DNA of 19,787 bases from Candidatus Baldrarchaeota archaeon (lineage in GTDB: Archaea; Asgardarchaeota; Baldrarchaeia; Baldrarchaeales; DXJG01). Positions 1 through 7,027 of the stretch are shown here, in pieces. The translations under genes were made by a program, and so were the position numbers. The notes beneath the pieces are model-generated. The model was not told the origin of the DNA. It did not search any database and saw only the letters and a program-made list of their open reading frames with translations. The stretch is taken from assembly GCA_030587435.1 (NCBI GenBank), contig JAUQZC010000079.1:1-19787 (forward strand). Reading direction: 5' to 3'. Every line of letters starts with the position of its first letter. Within the stretch, counting starts at the first letter, position 1.

Positions 1-2
1 AT

Positions 3-92
3 GGATTTAGAAGCAAGGGGATTGAAGAAGAAGAACATGTTAAAGAAAGAAAGGAGTTTCTCAGGAAAATCGGGTATAAACTGGCGCCTTAA
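3..92 (+). CDS. C-terminal tail of an upstream gene (partial, unidentified)
   Basis: An open frame enters from the left edge in frame 3 and stops with TAA at 90-92. The 29 visible residues are highly charged, with an EEEE run followed by Lys/Arg/Glu-rich helix-like sequence and the ending GYKLAP. That composition looks like the end of a real protein more than the competing frame 1, which runs 37 codons to TAG at 112-114. The product cannot be identified from so short a tail. The gene would point toward, and end before, the small ORF at 246. Confidence 0.3.
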   Translation, partial: GFRSKGIEEEEHVKERKEFLRKIGYKLAP

Positions 93-217
93 AACTCTAA
101 AGGTTAAATATTAGTTTGCTTTTTAGCCATCAAAAACGTGGAGACAAGCTTAATTTAAAACTATTTTTTATTAACAGTACAGTTCACATATAAGATTCGC
201 GACTTATTGCAGTTCCA

Positions 218-225
218 TTTATATA
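218..225 (+). promoter_or_regulatory. TATA box for the small ORF at 246
   Basis: TTTATATA lies in AT-rich DNA 21-28 nt upstream of a GTG codon. Archaeal transcription begins about 25-27 nt downstream of the TATA centre, which places the first transcribed base at or beside 246. The geometry fits a leaderless mRNA and matches that of the regulator gene at 2153. Confidence 0.4.
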
Positions 226-245
226 CGTTTGTTAACATTAAAATA

Positions 246-326
246 GTGATCGTTGAGGTGCAAATTCTTGGCCACATTAAAAAAGAAGTTAAACGTGTAA
301 TTAAAGAAGAACTAAACTCCCTTTGA
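246..326 (+). CDS. Candidate leaderless 26-residue small protein
   Basis: A GTG-started frame of 26 codons ends at TGA 324-326. A good TATA box (218-225) predicts transcription starting on the GTG itself, so the message would be leaderless. The peptide has a short hydrophobic start (IVEVQIL) followed by a Lys/Glu-rich amphipathic helix (KKEVKRVIKEEL), plausible for a small DNA-, RNA- or protein-binding peptide. No family is recognised. A shorter reading from GTG 258 is possible. It points toward the 3' end of guaA on the other strand, with a 55-nt gap. It could equally be chance in AT-rich DNA. The promoter spacing is the only support beyond composition. Confidence 0.3.
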   Translation: MIVEVQILGHIKKEVKRVIKEELNSL

Positions 327-381
327 GGTACAAAGCAATATTATCTTGATCCAAAATTCTTGGTATTTAGTAACACTTTGG

Positions 382-2013
382 TCATATTAACTCTATTGTG
401 CTTGGAGGTTTTGTTGTGATTTCGTAGCCAACATACTTTACAATTTTTTGTTGCATTGCTATTTCCGCAATTTTTTCAAGGTCTTTTCTCGGTACGTTTG
501 CTGGGGTTGCGGTCATAAAGTCTTTTGTTAAAACAGCTCTAATAATTACAGCATCCCCTTTACCATAGTTTCCGGTAATTCTGGTTACGACGCGAGTTAT
601 CTCTGGATATAAACTGGTTAAGTGGCTCTGTAATTTTAGTAGATTAAAGTACGTGTCATCTACATCTATACCTAGGATTTTTCCAAATACTCTACTATCA
701 CCTTTCACACCAATCGTTAACACATCGAACAAGAAGCCCTTTTTCGCAAAGTTTCCTCTATTTGGTATTAAAGAAGCGAAATACTGTGAATAATTGTATT
801 TGCCAAGAGTTTTACTAACCACGTCGGTAATTTCCTTAAGAGTTTTTAATCGCTGCTGAGTTATTTTGCCTAGAATTCGAATAGCTAGTCCAGGTCCAGG
901 GAAAGGCTGACGATTCACAATAAAATCAGGCAGTTCAAGCTCTTTTGCCAATATTCTAACCTGATATTTGAATAAGGGTCGAAGCGGCTCTACAACTTTC
1001 ATGCCCAGTTTTTCAGGTAAACCCCCAACATTATGATGCAGCTTTATGAAACCGGGCCCAGATACATCGTCACCACGGGTAGACTCAATTACGTCAGGTG
1101 CAATTGTTCCTTGAATCAAATATTTTGCACCGATTTTTCTAGCTTCCTTTTCGAAAAACTCTATGAACAGTTTTCCAATGATCCTTCTTCTCTCATCCGG
1201 ATCTAAAACGTCTTTAACAGCCTCAAAAAAGGTCTTTGAAGCGTCGATATATGTTACGTCGAAGAGATCGGTATCCTTTACCCACTCGTCTTCATATCTC
1301 ATGAACCCGTGATCTATGTAAACTATGTGCACATCTACGCCAGCTTTCTGGGCTAGTGCAGCGCAGGTCGTGGAATCTACCCCACCTGACAAAGCTAGAA
1401 TCGCAGGTCCTTTAACTGTTCTCCGCAGTTCCTCTGTTATTTGATCTATGTATTGTCTTACGTGTTCTTCACCGCATATTTTGAAGGCGAAATTTTTGAA
1501 TATGATGTCACCATTGATGGTGTGTGAGACTTCTGGGTGGAACTGTACTCCGTAAATGTTTTCCCCTACTCGGAAAGCTGCGATTTTACATTTTTCAGTT
1601 GAACCTATGATTTCTCCACCTGGTATTGAGAAAACTGCGTCGCGGTGACTCATCCAAACAATTTCCTCTCGTCCTAAACCTTCAAATAAAACGTCTTCTT
1701 TCGGATAGAATAGGGTGAATCCAAACTCAGGGGTGCCTTTTTTAACTTCTCCGCCTAAAAGATAAGCAATAAGTTGATGGCCATAGCAAATTCCTAGGAT
1801 AGGTACCTTTAAGTCGAAAATTCTCTTATCGATTTTCTTAGCTTTCTTTTCGTAAACAGAGTAGGGTCCACCGCTTAAAATAATTCCTTTAAGGTTTGGT
1901 ATTTTTTCAAGTTCTTCGAATTTTTTAACGTTGATGGTTTCAACGCCGAGTTCAGCTAGACGATTCCTTATAACATGTACGTATTGGCCGTGAAAATCAA
2001 TTATAGCGATCAT
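382..2013 (-). CDS. guaA: GMP synthase (glutamine-hydrolysing), single chain
   Basis: Converts XMP to GMP using glutamine and ATP, the last step of guanine nucleotide synthesis in the cytosol. The 543 residues hold a class I glutamine amidotransferase domain (about 1-180) with nucleophile C76 in GICYGHQ and the FHPE pair H159/E161. The ATP-pyrophosphatase domain follows with the PP-loop SGGVDS at 209-214. The C-terminal dimerisation domain ends in the typical KPPSTIE motif. Many archaea split this enzyme into separate GuaAa and GuaAb proteins, and here it is fused as in bacteria and many Thermoproteota. The ATG at 2013-2011 lies about 7 nt behind a weak AGGGA site. Its TATA box (2095-2088) implies a leader of about 54 nt. 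No riboswitch is visible. It is divergent from the regulator at 2153. Confidence 0.96.
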   Translation of the reverse strand: MIAIIDFHGQYVHVIRNRLAELGVETINVKKFEELEKIPNLKGIILSGGPYSVYEKKAKKIDKRIFDLKVPILGICYGHQLIAYLLGGEVKKGTPEFGFTLFYPKEDVLFEGLGREEIVWMSHRDAVFSIPGGEIIGSTEKCKIAAFRVGENIYGVQFHPEVSHTINGDIIFKNFAFKICGEEHVRQYIDQITEELRRTVKGPAILALSGGVDSTTCAALAQKAGVDVHIVYIDHGFMRYEDEWVKDTDLFDVTYIDASKTFFEAVKDVLDPDERRRIIGKLFIEFFEKEARKIGAKYLIQGTIAPDVIESTRGDDVSGPGFIKLHHNVGGLPEKLGMKVVEPLRPLFKYQVRILAKELELPDFIVNRQPFPGPGLAIRILGKITQQRLKTLKEITDVVSKTLGKYNYSQYFASLIPNRGNFAKKGFLFDVLTIGVKGDSRVFGKILGIDVDDTYFNLLKLQSHLTSLYPEITRVVTRITGNYGKGDAVIIRAVLTKDFMTATPANVPRKDLEKIAEIAMQQKIVKYVGYEITTKPPSTIELI

Positions 2014-2087
2014 TATAATCCCTAAGCATTATTTGGATATTTAATTTTGTGGAGAATTGTAGTCTTATGTTCAAGATTTAGATTGTG

Positions 2088-2095
2088 TTTTTATA
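2088..2095 (-). promoter_or_regulatory. TATA box of guaA
   Basis: Read on the minus strand this is TATAAAAA preceded by a purine-rich AAAGAAACC that could act as the TFB recognition element. Predicted transcription start is near 2067, leaving a leader of about 54 nt before the guaA ATG. Confidence 0.5.
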
Positions 2096-2123
2096 GGTTT
2101 CTTTAAATGGAAAATCAATACAC

Positions 2124-2130
2124 TTATATA
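2124..2130 (+). promoter_or_regulatory. TATA box of the regulator/protease operon
   Basis: TTATATA is centred 26 nt upstream of the GTG at 2153. The predicted transcription start coincides with that GTG, so the message should be leaderless. The palindrome 2131-2143 abuts the box directly. Confidence 0.6.
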
Positions 2131-2143
2131 GTACAAATTGTAC
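2131..2143 (+). promoter_or_regulatory. Perfect palindrome between TATA box and start: probable operator
   Basis: GTACAA-A-TTGTAC has two perfect 6-bp arms around one central base. It sits immediately downstream of the TATA box and ends 9 nt before the predicted transcription/translation start. A protein bound here would block TFB/RNA polymerase. The adjacent gene encodes a winged-helix DNA-binding protein, so autorepression is the natural reading. I saw no second complete copy in the window. Confidence 0.55.
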
Positions 2144-2152
2144 CATGTAAGT

Positions 2153-2566
2153 GTGATAAGATTGAAAGCGATACACGAAATTTTAGGCATACCTTCCACG
2201 CATAGAATTCTTGAATTACTCGCAATATGGGGCGAGCTAACCGTAGATGAAATTATTGGAAAAACGAAGTTAAGTAGAAATCAGGTTTACAATGTTTTAA
2301 AAATGTTAATTGAAAACGGATTTGTTGAGAAAGTTAATCGAGGAAAATATAAACTAGCTGGTAACCCTAGAACAAAGCATCTAGCCATGTTTTACAGGGA
2401 AAACATAGTTATGCAAATTGGCAGTTACTTTCAATCAATAATAGAAGGGCGAGAAAAAGCGGATCCAGAAAAATTAACGGAAATAATTGAAAAATACGAA
2501 CCAATATTAAAGGAGCACTTCAAATGGATCATGCATTCCCTAGTAGAGATGAATCTAATTGATTGA
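2153..2566 (+). CDS. Winged helix-turn-helix transcriptional regulator
   Basis: A 137-residue protein whose first ~70 residues form an ArsR/MarR-like winged helix. A helix with RILELLAIWG leads to LTVDEIIGKTKLSRNQVYNVLKML, the helix-turn-helix with its recognition helix, and the wing is NGFVEKVNRGKYKLAG. The rest is helical (YRENIVMQIGSYFQSIIEG, then EKLTEIIEKYEPILKEHF) and may dimerise or sense a partner. The frame is open from TTG 2138, but the TATA box at 2124-2130 places the transcript start at GTG 2153, so I chose that leaderless start. The palindrome beside the promoter suggests autoregulation. The 3' end overlaps the metalloprotease gene by 8 nt, implying translational coupling and a joint function. 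The specific ligand is unknown. Confidence 0.8.
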   Translation: MIRLKAIHEILGIPSTHRILELLAIWGELTVDEIIGKTKLSRNQVYNVLKMLIENGFVEKVNRGKYKLAGNPRTKHLAMFYRENIVMQIGSYFQSIIEGREKADPEKLTEIIEKYEPILKEHFKWIMHSLVEMNLID

Positions 2567-3062
2567 ATACTGGTACACAGACGAGTTACATAAATTATTT
2601 AACAAAGCCAGAAACCTAGTAGAAAATTTTCTGAAAATAAAGCTACCAGAAGTAAAAGTTTATATTTCTACAGAAGAATACCTCGTTGAAATTTTAACAG
2701 ACATCTACGTTAAGAAAGGTTACACTAAGAAAAAGGCTCAAAAAATGGCGGTTAAACAAGCAAAATTTATACGTGGACTATACATCGGGAAAAAGAAAAC
2801 CATATTTCTGAAGGAAGATGTAGGTGAAAACCTTCAAACCTTAGTTCACGAATTACTGCACGTGGTACAAAAATGCGATAAATCACCTATAAGAAAGGAG
2901 AAAATAGTTATTTTTCTCACTTACTTAATCCTAAAAGATAGATTTGAGCACGACTACTTAACAAGAAAAATTGTCGAAGAATGGCAAAGAAAAATAAGCA
3001 ATAAAAGTGCAGAAATAGTAAAACGTAGACTGTTGCAAGAAGGGGATTGCAACAATATTTAA
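2559..3062 (+). CDS. Small HExxH zinc metalloprotease, coupled to the regulator
   Basis: A 167-residue protein with a zincin signature TLVHELLHVVQ (HELLH at 97-101). The two His and the Glu are the expected zinc ligands and catalytic base, and E140 or E141 in IVEEW could supply the third ligand. The strand GLYIGKKKTIFL before the motif matches the usual edge strand of such proteases. No signal peptide or membrane segment is visible, so it should act in the cytosol. The TTG start at 2559 overlaps the regulator stop by 8 nt, and no ATG/GTG lies nearby in this frame. The layout resembles the COG2856 proteases that cut their neighbouring repressor (ImmA/ImmR, IrrE/DdrO), though sequence membership of that family cannot be claimed by eye. 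Substrate assignment to the neighbouring regulator is inference. Confidence 0.7.
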   Translation: MIEYWYTDELHKLFNKARNLVENFLKIKLPEVKVYISTEEYLVEILTDIYVKKGYTKKKAQKMAVKQAKFIRGLYIGKKKTIFLKEDVGENLQTLVHELLHVVQKCDKSPIRKEKIVIFLTYLILKDRFEHDYLTRKIVEEWQRKISNKSAEIVKRRLLQEGDCNNI

Positions 3063-3193
3063 GTCGACCTTTACATATCATGTTAAATCTGGTTGCAATA
3101 GGTTTTAAAATAAATTGATAAAATTGTAATATTTTCCATAAATTCTTTGTCTACTTATTTTAGTTTTTAAACCTAGTTCTGCTGACTATAATT

Positions 3194-3202
3194 TTCATAT
3201 AT
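3194..3202 (+). promoter_or_regulatory. TATA-like box upstream of the GltB-tail protein
   Basis: TTCATATAT is centred about 25 nt before the ATG at 3223, so the transcript may start almost at the codon. A second TATA-like stretch (ACTATAATT, about 3185-3193) would give a start near 3215. GGGG at 3211-3214 could serve as a weak ribosome site if there is a short leader. Confidence 0.35.
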
Positions 3203-3222
3203 TCACCATAGGGGACCTATTT

Positions 3223-3519
3223 ATGCCTTTTAGACTTCTAAGAGGTGGCTGTCCTTACTGTGACCTTTGCTGCACTCGCGAAATAGCTAGAAAAGCAGTT
3301 TACGGAAGAGACGCGCTCTATCTTTTTCTGCCTTCAAAAGAGTTTGGAGACATTCAAGCAGATGGCATAGTTAATTTTGTGGAAGCCGTAAAAGTTGAAA
3401 CCCAAATGCTCGCATCAACTCTTGGGAAATGTTCTTTAAGTGAGTTATCTAAGGAAGATGTCGGCGCTTTAGATAAGGTAGTGACAGAAATGTTTAACAT
3501 AAAGTATCTTTACAGTTAA
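3223..3519 (+). CDS. Small cysteine-rich protein resembling the C-terminal end of glutamate synthase domain 2
   Basis: 98 residues. The N-terminus carries a compact cysteine cluster GGCPYCDLCC (C10, C13, C16, C17) that could bind Fe-S or zinc. The C-terminal half (VNFVEAVKVETQMLASTLG, then SLSELSKEDVGALD and IKYL) closely follows the pattern at the very end of FMN-dependent glutamate synthase (GltB domain 2): the V-x-N-F/Y...E...LA..LG...S..EL..EDL.ALD stretch after its Fe-S cysteines. The large FMN barrel is absent, and the upstream 160 bp show no remnant of it. The gene has its own TATA-like box, so it may be an expressed stand-alone domain rather than debris. The window also carries a lone class II amidotransferase (13928-14821), the other kind of glutamate synthase part, but 10 kb away. 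The relationship to GltB is from pattern only. Confidence 0.55.
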   Translation: MPFRLLRGGCPYCDLCCTREIARKAVYGRDALYLFLPSKEFGDIQADGIVNFVEAVKVETQMLASTLGKCSLSELSKEDVGALDKVVTEMFNIKYLYS

Positions 3520-3687
3520 TATGGTAAAATTTTCTATTTTACGTTTAATTAAAAAAGGAACTTACTTAATTTCAAACGTTGTTTTGTTATATTTTCTTAG
3601 TTGTCGAACTGAAGATTTTTATTGTCAAGTTATCTCGAATTAATACATCTATTATCGTTTGGTTTTAAATTTTGCAAAGTATTAAAT

Positions 3688-3693
3688 GGGGGT
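3688..3693 (+). promoter_or_regulatory. Ribosome binding site deciding the LutA-like start
   Basis: GGGGGT lies 8 nt before the GTG at 3702. It favours that start over the more upstream TTG at 3672, which has no such site. Confidence 0.4.
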
Positions 3694-3701
3694 TAGTTTC
3701 T

Positions 3702-4436
3702 GTGCGGGGTAAAATAGGTTTTTTCGTTGGATGTACTGTTGCGAAAATGGCCAAAGAACTTTATGATTCTGTAAACGAGGTCTTTGATAGTTTAAACATC
3801 AAATTTGAAGTTTTTGGGGAAGATATATGCTGTGGAATGCCCTTAATTTTATCAGGCTATGAAGGGGAAGCAAAGCCAATTGCAAAAGAAGTGATCAATG
3901 GGTTTGCCAAAAAGAAAATATCCCTAATTGTTACTTCTTGTCCTGCATGTTACAGAATGTTTTCAGAATACTACCCCAAAATATTAAACGAAAATCTACC
4001 TTTCGAATTCTACCACTTTACACAGTTTGTATGCAAAATCGCTAAGGAAAGAAAACTCAATTTAAAAATAACTCCAACAATGAGAGTAACCTATCATGAC
4101 CCTTGCGAACTAGGAAGATATTGTCAAATCTACGAAGAACCAAGAGCACTTTTAAACATGATACAGTCACTTAACCTAATAGAATTAAAACTTAACAGAG
4201 AAAATTCAACATGTTGTGGTGGAGGGGGCCTCTTAAAAGCCACGTTCCCTCAAGTTGCAGTTGAAATAGCAAAAGAGAAAATAGAAAACGAAATTGTTCC
4301 TCTCAACGTTGGTGCAATAGTTACTGCATGTCCAGCTTGCTATCTTAACTTTAAAGACGGCGTTAGAGAAACAAAAACAGGAATTAAAATTTATAATATA
4401 GAGCAAATCTTAGCATTGGCGTTAAGGGGGAGATGA
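3702..4436 (+). CDS. lutA: LutA/HdrB-like CCG-domain iron-sulfur oxidoreductase subunit
   Basis: 244 residues from GTG 3702 (ribosome site 3688-3693). A TTG at 3672 would add ten residues. Two cysteine-rich CCG repeats are complete: C11, C43-C44, C80 and C83, then C135, C171-C172 (CCGGGG), C210 and C213. In HdrB, GlpC and LutA these repeats bind unusual Fe-S centres that pass electrons. The protein has only the two repeats and no ferredoxin domain, the LutA arrangement. It overlaps or abuts the LutB-like gene, so the two probably form one complex oxidising lactate or a related 2-hydroxy acid in the cytosol. No LutC is nearby. An Hdr-like or glycolate-oxidase role is the main alternative. Confidence 0.75.
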   Translation: MRGKIGFFVGCTVAKMAKELYDSVNEVFDSLNIKFEVFGEDICCGMPLILSGYEGEAKPIAKEVINGFAKKKISLIVTSCPACYRMFSEYYPKILNENLPFEFYHFTQFVCKIAKERKLNLKITPTMRVTYHDPCELGRYCQIYEEPRALLNMIQSLNLIELKLNRENSTCCGGGGLLKATFPQVAVEIAKEKIENEIVPLNVGAIVTACPACYLNFKDGVRETKTGIKIYNIEQILALALRGR

Positions 4437-4437
4437 T
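4429..4437 (+). promoter_or_regulatory. Strong ribosome binding site for the LutB-like gene
   Basis: GGAGATGAT matches the archaeal GGAGGTGAT site with one change. It has proper spacing (5 nt after GGAGA) for ATG 4439, but none for ATG 4433, which overlaps the end of the site. Confidence 0.55.
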
Positions 4438-4438
4438 A

Positions 4439-5701
4439 ATGGATAAAATCGATGAGGAATGGTTTGATTATAAAAACAAATTGTATGAAGCGTTAGAAAA
4501 CGAGTTTATAAGAACAGCTCTTAGAAGGGCTATAAAATCTTTCAGGGCTAACAGGGATAAAGCTATTAAAAGGTATCCTGAAGTTGAAGAAAAAAGGAAG
4601 AAACTAAGGGAAGTAAAAGAGTATGTTCTTACACATTTAGATGAAATGGTCAAAATGACAATAGAATCTTTTGAAACCATGAAAGGACACGCCTACTACG
4701 CTAAAACCGTTGACGACGCTCTTAAAATATTTGATGAAATCGTGGGTTCAGGGAAAATAATTGTAAAATCTAAATCGATAACATCAGAAGAATTGAATTT
4801 AAACGAACACTTGGAGAAAAGGGGAAATACCGTATATGAAACCGATCTAGGCGAATTTATAGTGCAAAATCTTGGCAGTAAACCTATGCATATTCTTTCC
4901 CCGGCAATCCATGTTCCAAGAGAGAAGGTAGCTGAACTCTTCTCAAAAATAGTTAATAAAAAACTACCCCCAGATGTTAATCAGCTAGTTTCTATTGCAA
5001 GAAGTTTTCTTAGGGATAAATTTTTCAAGGCTGATGTTGGAATTAGTGGAGCCAATGCAGTTTGCGCAAATACGGGATCTATTTTCGTAATAGAAAATGA
5101 GGGAAATGCTAGATTTGCCACCAACGCTCCTCCAATTTACATTGCGCTTGCTGGTATTGAAAAAATAGTTCCAACATTTATGGATGGTATGCTTCTTGTA
5201 GAAGTTGTTTCTCGCTACGCTTCATACTATGCTCCCAGTTTTGTTTCGATAATTTCAGGTCCAAGTAAAACTGGGGACATAGAAAAAGTACCAGTTTATG
5301 GTGTTCACGGTCCTAAAGAAGTCCACCTAATTTTATTAGACAATGGTCGTAGTAAAATTGCTAAGGATCCTGTTTTTAGAGAAGCCTTGTATTGCGTACG
5401 TTGTGGAGCATGTCTCTATGAATGTCCAGTTTACGCCCTTACCACAGGTTACTACGGTCATAAGTATTTTGGAGGTATTGGCACGATCTGGACTGCTTTT
5501 ATTGCAGGTGGGCTTGAAAAAGCTTTTCCACTGGCTTACACGTGCACTCTTTGTGGCAGATGTGTTAAAAAATGTCCTATGGAGATAAATGTACCAAAAA
5601 TGGTTTTAAAGTTAAGAAAAATGTTGTCAAAGAAAAACTACGTACCTAGATATGTAAAAAACATGGTACAAAAAATATTAACCGACCACGTACCATACTA
5701 A
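4439..5701 (+). CDS. lutB: LutB-like LUD-domain iron-sulfur protein
   Basis: 420 residues. A LUD domain spans roughly 60-290 and contains the family signature VGISGANAVCANTG followed by ENEGNAR. Two four-cysteine 4Fe-4S motifs follow: CVRCGACLYECP (C319, C322, C325, C329) and CTLCGRCVKKCP (C369, C372, C375, C379). This is the layout of LutB, the Fe-S subunit of the LutABC L-lactate oxidising system, and it should move electrons from the substrate site to a ferredoxin or quinone-like acceptor. I chose ATG 4439 because of the ribosome site at 4429-4437. ATG 4433 would overlap the lutA stop as ATGA. The first LutB motif usually has alanine/threonine-rich residues where this protein has VCANTG. 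The true hydroxy-acid substrate is uncertain. Confidence 0.85.
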   Translation: MDKIDEEWFDYKNKLYEALENEFIRTALRRAIKSFRANRDKAIKRYPEVEEKRKKLREVKEYVLTHLDEMVKMTIESFETMKGHAYYAKTVDDALKIFDEIVGSGKIIVKSKSITSEELNLNEHLEKRGNTVYETDLGEFIVQNLGSKPMHILSPAIHVPREKVAELFSKIVNKKLPPDVNQLVSIARSFLRDKFFKADVGISGANAVCANTGSIFVIENEGNARFATNAPPIYIALAGIEKIVPTFMDGMLLVEVVSRYASYYAPSFVSIISGPSKTGDIEKVPVYGVHGPKEVHLILLDNGRSKIAKDPVFREALYCVRCGACLYECPVYALTTGYYGHKYFGGIGTIWTAFIAGGLEKAFPLAYTCTLCGRCVKKCPMEINVPKMVLKLRKMLSKKNYVPRYVKNMVQKILTDHVPY

Positions 5702-5788
5702 CTCTTTAAATGAAGAAAATGGGAAACAACAGTTTTCGAATTCAAGGAACATTAAGTAGTGTTAAGCAATTTTAAACTCATCGAATTT

Positions 5789-5795
5789 TTTATAA
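5789..5795 (+). promoter_or_regulatory. TATA box of tnpB
   Basis: TTTATAA within a run of T is centred about 27 nt before ATG 5819. This predicts a leaderless tnpB message and supports ATG 5819 over the GTG at 5759. Confidence 0.4.
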
Positions 5796-5818
5796 TTTAT
5801 TTAGGTTACTACTCTATT

Positions 5819-7015
5819 ATGGTCGATGTGGTATTAGCAGTACCATTCAGCTACGAGAGGAATGAAACCGTACAGAAGCTGTTAGAAGATTTTAGGGATA
5901 TGATAAACTTTTGCATCGATGAAGCAATTGAGAACAACGTAACTTCTTATGCTAAGTTAAGAAAATTGGTTTACGAGGAATGGAAGAAGAGATGGGATTA
6001 TTCTACACACTTCTGTCATTCAGCATGTAAGATTGCTTCATCTATGCTAAAATCTTGGAGGAAAAAAGTGAGGAAGGGTGAAGCAAAGCCACCTAAAGCT
6101 AAAAAATTGTTCATAAGGTTTGACCCTCAACTTGTCAAGTTTGAAGGAGATAGATTGAGAATATCAATTAAACCAAGGCAATTCACTTACGTTCATCTCA
6201 AATATGGAGAGTACCAGAGAAAGTTCATTGAAGAATGGAGAAAAGGTAAGTTAAAGGTAGGAGAAATTACTATGAATGAAGAGAAAGTTATTGTTCCTTT
6301 TAGGAAGAAAATAGATTTAACGAATCCGAAAGATTATATTGCTATTGATGTAAATGAGTCAAACATAACTGGTGTGAGCTCAAATCCTCATGTTCTGAGA
6401 ATAGAACACGGATTGAGAACAGTTCATACAACATACTTCGAAGTAAGGAGAAGAATTCAGAAGTTGTCGAAGTATAAACCGATAACATCTAAAAGACTTA
6501 TGGAAAAATATTCTGGAAGAGAGAAGAAAAAGATTCACGATTTATGTCATAAAATAGCTAAGGTAATTGTAGATTTTGCTAAAGAACATGGATTTGGGAT
6601 AATAATGGAAGATTTGAAGGGAATTCGAAATAGAATTAGATATAACAAAAATTTAAACAGAAGATTACACTCATGGAACTTCAAAAAGTTGCAGTTCTTC
6701 ATAGAATACAAAGCTAAGCTCAATGGAATACCAGTTGTTTATGTCAATCCTTACAAGACTTCAAGTCTCTGTCCGAGATGTGGTGGAAAATTAGCACCGA
6801 ATGGGCAGAGGCTGTTAAAGTGCAAGAAATGTGGTTACGAAAACGATAGAGATATTATCGCTTGTTTGAACATGCTCAGAATGAGGGGAGTTCCCGTTCC
6901 CCCTGAATGCCTCTCGATGAAGCTTCGCAAAGAGAGGAACTCCTCAAGGCGGTTAAATGTTACTGCTTATTCCTTAAATCACCTTGAGGAGAGAACGGAA
7001 ATAACTCCAGATTAA
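5819..7015 (+). CDS. tnpB: TnpB RNA-guided endonuclease (IS605 OrfB family)
   Basis: 398 residues from ATG 5819. TnpB is the RNA-guided nuclease ancestral to Cas12 and cuts DNA next to a target-adjacent motif. The split RuvC-like site is complete: D177 in YIAIDVNESN, E264 in IIMEDLKG and D343/D345 in NDRDIIACLN. Two CxxC pairs (C318/C321 and C335/C338) form the zinc ribbon between the last RuvC motifs. The helical N-terminal half contains the DNA/RNA-recognition lobe. The catalytic residues and the full length suggest an active enzyme. The usual DRDxNAAxN asparagine is isoleucine (347), a change also common in archaeal homologues. The last ~40 codons double as the scaffold of the predicted omegaRNA. 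A GTG at 5759 would add 20 residues, but the TATA box argues against it. Confidence 0.92.
   Translation: MVDVVLAVPFSYERNETVQKLLEDFRDMINFCIDEAIENNVTSYAKLRKLVYEEWKKRWDYSTHFCHSACKIASSMLKSWRKKVRKGEAKPPKAKKLFIRFDPQLVKFEGDRLRISIKPRQFTYVHLKYGEYQRKFIEEWRKGKLKVGEITMNEEKVIVPFRKKIDLTNPKDYIAIDVNESNITGVSSNPHVLRIEHGLRTVHTTYFEVRRRIQKLSKYKPITSKRLMEKYSGREKKKIHDLCHKIAKVIVDFAKEHGFGIIMEDLKGIRNRIRYNKNLNRRLHSWNFKKLQFFIEYKAKLNGIPVVYVNPYKTSSLCPRCGGKLAPNGQRLLKCKKCGYENDRDIIACLNMLRMRGVPVPPECLSMKLRKERNSSRRLNVTAYSLNHLEERTEITPD
6891..7000 (+). ncRNA. Predicted omegaRNA (reRNA) scaffold overlapping the 3' end of tnpB
   Basis: Three nested stems form a three-way junction. Closing stem: CCGTTC 6894-6899 with GAACGG 6993-6998, extended past a one-base bulge by TT 6891-6892 with AA 6999-7000. 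Hairpin 1: CCTCTC 6910-6915 with GAGAGG 6932-6937. Hairpin 2: CTCCTCAAGG 6940-6949 with CCTTGAGGAG 6982-6991, a perfect 10-bp stem. Only two bases separate the hairpins and one base separates hairpin 2 from the closing stem. Known omegaRNAs of TnpB lie exactly here, at the 3' end of tnpB, with the guide just beyond the element's right end. The 5' and 3' ends of the RNA are not known. Folding has not been computed. Confidence 0.6.
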
Positions 7016-7027
7016 TAAGAATAGTTT

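Noticed and set aside
335..360. CCAAAATTCTTGG-like inverted repeat beyond the guaA stop as a terminator
   Set aside because: The stem is only 4 bp with an AT loop and no convincing T-run follows on the guaA strand.
3018..3110. Repeated TTGCAA motifs after the protease gene
   Set aside because: TTGCAA is a short self-complementary word recurring by chance in AT-rich DNA. Spacing is irregular and no array or stem with a T-run forms.
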